A stretch of 8,865 nucleotides of DNA, from positions 1 through 8,865 of the forward strand of contig CAIYYW010000184.1 in assembly GCA_903930515.1 (NCBI GenBank), given 5' to 3'. A program made the translations under genes and the position numbers. The notes under the pieces were generated by a model. It was not told the origin of the DNA. It saw only the letters and a list, made by a program, of their open reading frames with translations, and did not search any database. The number at the start of each line of letters is the position of its first letter. The first letter of the stretch is position 1. Positions 6,153 to 8,865 of this stretch are shown in pieces. This DNA comes from an uncultured delta proteobacterium (GTDB taxonomy: Bacteria; RBG-13-61-14; DRUE01).

Positions 6153-6767
6153 ATGAAAAAGACCGGAGCCAAAAACGCGCGCGCGGCAATCCTGAAAGCC
6201 GCGGACCAATTGTTTGGAAAATGGGGGTTTGACGCGACCTCCACCCGCGAGATCGCGGAGCGTTCCGGGGTGAACAAGGCCCTGATCCATTACCATTTCA
6301 AGAACAAGGACGCCCTGCTGGAGAGCGTCCTGGACCAGTATTATCAAAAACTGGCCGGGGTTCTGCTCGCGGTGATCAACCGGCCCGGGAGCGCGGAGCA
6401 AAACTTGCATCTGCTGATTGACCTGTATCTGGATTTCCTTTCCGAGAACCTCAACTTCAGCCGGATCGTCCAGCGCGAAAGCGCGGGCGGAAAACATTTG
6501 GGCCGGATCCAGAAGCATCTGGTCCCGATCTTCCAGGCCGGATCCCGGCTGGTGCAGGGCGGCTATCCGGAGTCCAAATCGGGCGAGCTGTCGGCCCAGC
6601 ACTTGATCATCAGCTTTTACGGGATGATCGTGAGCTGGTTCACTTACAGCCGGGTGATTGAACATCTGCTGGACAAAGACCCGCTCGGGAAAAAGGAATT
6701 GGAATTGCGGCGCAGGCATTTGCACCGGATGCTGGACTTGATCCTGGAACCGCTGGCAAGGAGGTAA
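6153..6767 (+). CDS. TetR/AcrR-family transcriptional repressor
   Basis: A 204-residue regulator. Residues about 9-55 form the TetR DNA-binding domain: RAAILKAADQLFGKWGFDATS, then the helix-turn-helix TREIAERSGVNKALIHYHFKNKDALLESVL. The remaining residues are mostly helical and form the variable ligand-binding and dimerisation domain, with no sequence clue to the ligand. Length is typical. The start is supported by AAGGAAGGG (6144-6152) just before the ATG. It is preceded by a strong promoter and a 24-bp palindrome, and followed after 5 nt by a glycyl radical enzyme gene with which it must be cotranscribed. The likely role is to sense the enzyme's substrate or a related compound and derepress the operon. 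Family call is firm; ligand is inferred only from context. Confidence 0.93.
   Translation: MKKTGAKNARAAILKAADQLFGKWGFDATSTREIAERSGVNKALIHYHFKNKDALLESVLDQYYQKLAGVLLAVINRPGSAEQNLHLLIDLYLDFLSENLNFSRIVQRESAGGKHLGRIQKHLVPIFQAGSRLVQGGYPESKSGELSAQHLIISFYGMIVSWFTYSRVIEHLLDKDPLGKKELELRRRHLHRMLDLILEPLARR
6758..6765 (+). promoter_or_regulatory. Shine-Dalgarno of the glycyl radical enzyme gene, overlapping the tetR stop
   Basis: AAGGAGGT is a near-perfect ribosome site whose last base is the first base of the tetR TAA stop. It stands 7 nt before the ATG at 6773 and so fixes that start over the in-frame ATG at 6803. The arrangement suggests translational coupling, with stronger initiation for the enzyme than for its repressor. 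Confidence 0.8.
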
Positions 6768-6772
6768 GGGGG

Positions 6773-8865
6773 ATGGAGAACCAGACAGTGACGGAGACTG
6801 CGATGGAGAGAGAAGGATTAAACTTTCCCGGCCCAAGCCCGCGCATCCGGAGAATCCGCGCCCGCTGCCAGACCGGCCCGGCATATCTTTCCATTGAGCG
6901 CGCCCGATATTATACCGAAAGCTGGAAAGAAACCGAGGGCAAAGGCATTGCGCTTCCGGTCCGGGTGGCGCTGGCGATGAAGAAGGTCTATGAGAAAATG
7001 TCCCATTACCTTGACCCGGACGACCGGATCGCGGGATATTGGACGGAATTCTTCCTGGGTTGCCCCATTGACATAGAAAAGGGCGTGTTCAACAAGGTGC
7101 TGGAGGCTGAGCTTACCAAGGTCAATATGATCAAGTTCAGGGCCGGCGCCCTGAAAAAGGGCATCGCCTATATGATCAAGAAGGGCGCGCTCAGAGAGTT
7201 CCTCAAGAACCAGAAAATAGCCAGGCAGAGCGGCGCGCAGCCCCTGAACATGGACTTCAAGACCATGTCCGAGAGAAAAATCAATCCCTACCTGATGAAA
7301 GACCGGGACAAAAAAGAGCTGCTTATTAAACTCCTGCCTTACTGGAACGGAAAAACCACCGCGGACATCCTTGAGCGGGAGCTTGAAAAGGCCGGGCTTT
7401 ACTCCAGGGATATGAGCGACTTTGTGCACGCCATTCCGGGAAACACCTCCCGGCAGGTTATGATGCTATCCACCTGCGCCTCCATCGCAACCATCCAGGG
7501 CCATGTGATCCTGGACTTTGACCGGGTCCTGGCAAAGGGACTGGTGGGGATAAGGGGTGAGGTCCGGGAGAAGTTAAAAGAGCAGGGCCTTTCGGATCAG
7601 GAAAAGGATTTCCTCCAATCAATCAATATCGCGGTGGAAGGCGTGATGATTTATGCGAGCAGGCTCAGGGAGAGGATCCAGCAGGAGATGGAGCGCGAGA
7701 CCGACCCGGAGCAAAAGGCCGATTACGCGCGGATGCATCAAATATGCGGCACGGTTCCCTTACATCCCGCCGAGACCTTTGAGCAGGCCGTGCAGTCCAT
7801 CTGGACCGTGAAGACCGCGGTGGAGCTTGCCTGCCCCATCAACCTCCATTGCTTCGGACGGCTGGACCAACAGCTATATCCATATTACCGGAAAGACCTT
7901 GAACAAGGCCGCATAACTAAGGAGCAGGCAGAAGCGCTTCTTGAAGAACTGCTTCTAAAAATAATGTCCCAGAACATCCGGCCCGAGTCCAACATCCTTT
8001 CCAACTTCTACCACAGGTTTCTCGGCTCCGCGCCGGTCACCTTGGGCGGCCTGACTCGCGATGGCAGGGACGGCGCCAACGAACTTACCCATCTTTTTGT
8101 TGAAGCCGCGGCCAGGTCCAAGGCCGTCACCAACATTGCGGTCCGCGTGCACCGGGGAACGCCGGACTCGCTCATGCACACCCTGGCGGACGCGCTTCAC
8201 AACGGCGCCGGGAGCTACGCGCTCTTCAACGACGAGATCAACATAGAAGCCATGAAGCGCAAGGGCTTCTCCGAAGAGGACGCGAGAGACTATGCGGTTA
8301 TGGGCTGCGTGGAACTGACCTGCCCGGGCAAGACCGGGTCAATGAGCGCGAACGCCCTGCTCCTCTCGCGCCTGCTGGACATCACCCTGAGAAACGGAGA
8401 TTCAGCCACCCTGGCCGGGACCCTGCGCAAAGACGGCCTCAAGACCGGAGAGCCGGACTCGTTCAAGAATTTTGAAGACCTGCTGGCCGCCTTCCAGAAA
8501 CAGGGCGAATACTTCATAGAAAAACTGGTCCAGGGGTCCAACCTGAAGGACCGGGTCTATGCCCAACACCTTCCCGCTCCATATATCTCGGCTTTCATTG
8601 ACGGCTGTTTGGAAAAGAAAAAAGATGTCACCCGCGGCGGCGGAATTTATGACCTGAGCGGAATTTCCATGATCAATTCCATCGCCAACCTTACCGACTC
8701 TCTTTACACCATCAAGAAGCTCATCTTTGATGAGCGGAAGTTCACCTTAAAAGACCTGCTCAAAGCGATTGACGCAAACTTCATCGGCTCCGAGCAGATC
8801 CTGAGCCAGATCAAGAAACTCCAGGGAAAATGGGGCAACGGCAACCCCGAGTCGGACCGGATCGC
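6773..8865 (+). CDS. Glycyl radical enzyme (PFL-like, CVE-type), 3' end outside the window
   Basis: The first 697 codons of a glycyl radical enzyme; the frame stays open to the window end. The active-site loop reads VMGCVELTCPGKTGS, with C512 as the expected thiyl radical residue and E514 as the general base. The CxE pattern is shared by choline lyase, diol and hydroxyproline dehydratases and several decarboxylases. Other family blocks are LPYWNGKTTADIL (188-200), IQGHVILDFDRVLAKG (241-256), FGRLDQQLYPYY (361-372), TLGGLTRDGRDGANE (423-437) and RGGGIYDLSGI (621-631). The glycyl radical loop near the C-terminus lies outside, as would the radical SAM activase this family needs. The N-terminal block after DRIAGYWTEFFLGCPID (84-100) is unlike the members I know, so I assign no substrate. 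It is cotranscribed with the TetR gene. The protein is expected in the cytoplasm and active only without oxygen. Confidence 0.9.
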   Translation, partial: MENQTVTETAMEREGLNFPGPSPRIRRIRARCQTGPAYLSIERARYYTESWKETEGKGIALPVRVALAMKKVYEKMSHYLDPDDRIAGYWTEFFLGCPIDIEKGVFNKVLEAELTKVNMIKFRAGALKKGIAYMIKKGALREFLKNQKIARQSGAQPLNMDFKTMSERKINPYLMKDRDKKELLIKLLPYWNGKTTADILERELEKAGLYSRDMSDFVHAIPGNTSRQVMMLSTCASIATIQGHVILDFDRVLAKGLVGIRGEVREKLKEQGLSDQEKDFLQSINIAVEGVMIYASRLRERIQQEMERETDPEQKADYARMHQICGTVPLHPAETFEQAVQSIWTVKTAVELACPINLHCFGRLDQQLYPYYRKDLEQGRITKEQAEALLEELLLKIMSQNIRPESNILSNFYHRFLGSAPVTLGGLTRDGRDGANELTHLFVEAAARSKAVTNIAVRVHRGTPDSLMHTLADALHNGAGSYALFNDEINIEAMKRKGFSEEDARDYAVMGCVELTCPGKTGSMSANALLLSRLLDITLRNGDSATLAGTLRKDGLKTGEPDSFKNFEDLLAAFQKQGEYFIEKLVQGSNLKDRVYAQHLPAPYISAFIDGCLEKKKDVTRGGGIYDLSGISMINSIANLTDSLYTIKKLIFDERKFTLKDLLKAIDANFIGSEQILSQIKKLQGKWGNGNPESDRI

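Noticed and set aside
6138-6884. A 248-codon minus-strand frame across tetR.
   Set aside because: It is antisense to the well-supported TetR gene and would run through its operator; the composition is that of a shadow frame.
6818-7429. A 203-codon minus-strand frame inside the glycyl radical enzyme gene.
   Set aside because: The plus strand carries conserved family blocks throughout this interval; the minus-strand product has no recognisable motif.
1-8865. CRISPR arrays, tRNA or rRNA genes, insertion sequences or attachment sites.
   Set aside because: I saw no regularly spaced direct repeats, no cloverleaf-like segments, no transposase motifs and no terminal repeats around the AbiE-like cassette.

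Overview
The window looks like chromosomal DNA from a bacterium of moderately high G+C content. It has Shine-Dalgarno sequences, sigma70-type promoters and compact operons. The glycyl radical enzyme at the right end is destroyed by oxygen in its active form, so the host probably lives anaerobically at least part of the time. The Tat-type signal peptide on the glycosidase indicates export. I cannot name the organism from this sequence.

Layout: (1) 1-647 (+) is the 3' end of a type B carboxylesterase. (2) 788-2863 (-) is a complete family 3 glycoside hydrolase with a TTG start, its own promoter and a terminator that separates it from the convergent esterase. (3) 3015-3866 (+) is a multi-pass membrane protein of the drug/metabolite transporter (DMT) superfamily, closest in look to the NIPA/EamA type. 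It is transcribed divergently from the glycosidase. (4) 3987-5890 (+) is a two-gene cassette resembling an AbiE (type IV) toxin-antitoxin or abortive-infection module. The first protein joins a PD-(D/E)xK nuclease-like domain to a winged helix and an AbiEi-type C-terminus. The second is an AbiEii-type nucleotidyltransferase. The genes overlap, and the cassette is visibly richer in A+T than its surroundings. (5) 5891-6152 is a G+C-rich, hairpin-rich intergenic stretch that ends in a strong promoter with a long perfect palindrome at the predicted transcription start. (6) 6153-6767 (+) is a TetR-family repressor, followed after 5 nt by (7) 6773-8865 (+), the first 697 codons of a glycyl radical enzyme with a Cys-Val-Glu active-site motif. 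Its glycyl radical loop lies beyond the window.

How the parts work together: the esterase and glycosidase are consistent with breakdown of esterified, glycosylated compounds, though they are not in one operon. The AbiE-like pair is a self-contained defence/TA unit that appears autoregulated: a dyad sits over its start codon and it has a nearly leaderless first gene. The TetR protein and the glycyl radical enzyme form one transcription unit, with the likely TetR operator at its head. This suggests a ligand-induced anaerobic catabolic operon whose substrate is unknown. The two most interesting points are the nuclease-like fold fused to the AbiEi-type antitoxin and the TetR-controlled glycyl radical enzyme of unassigned substrate.
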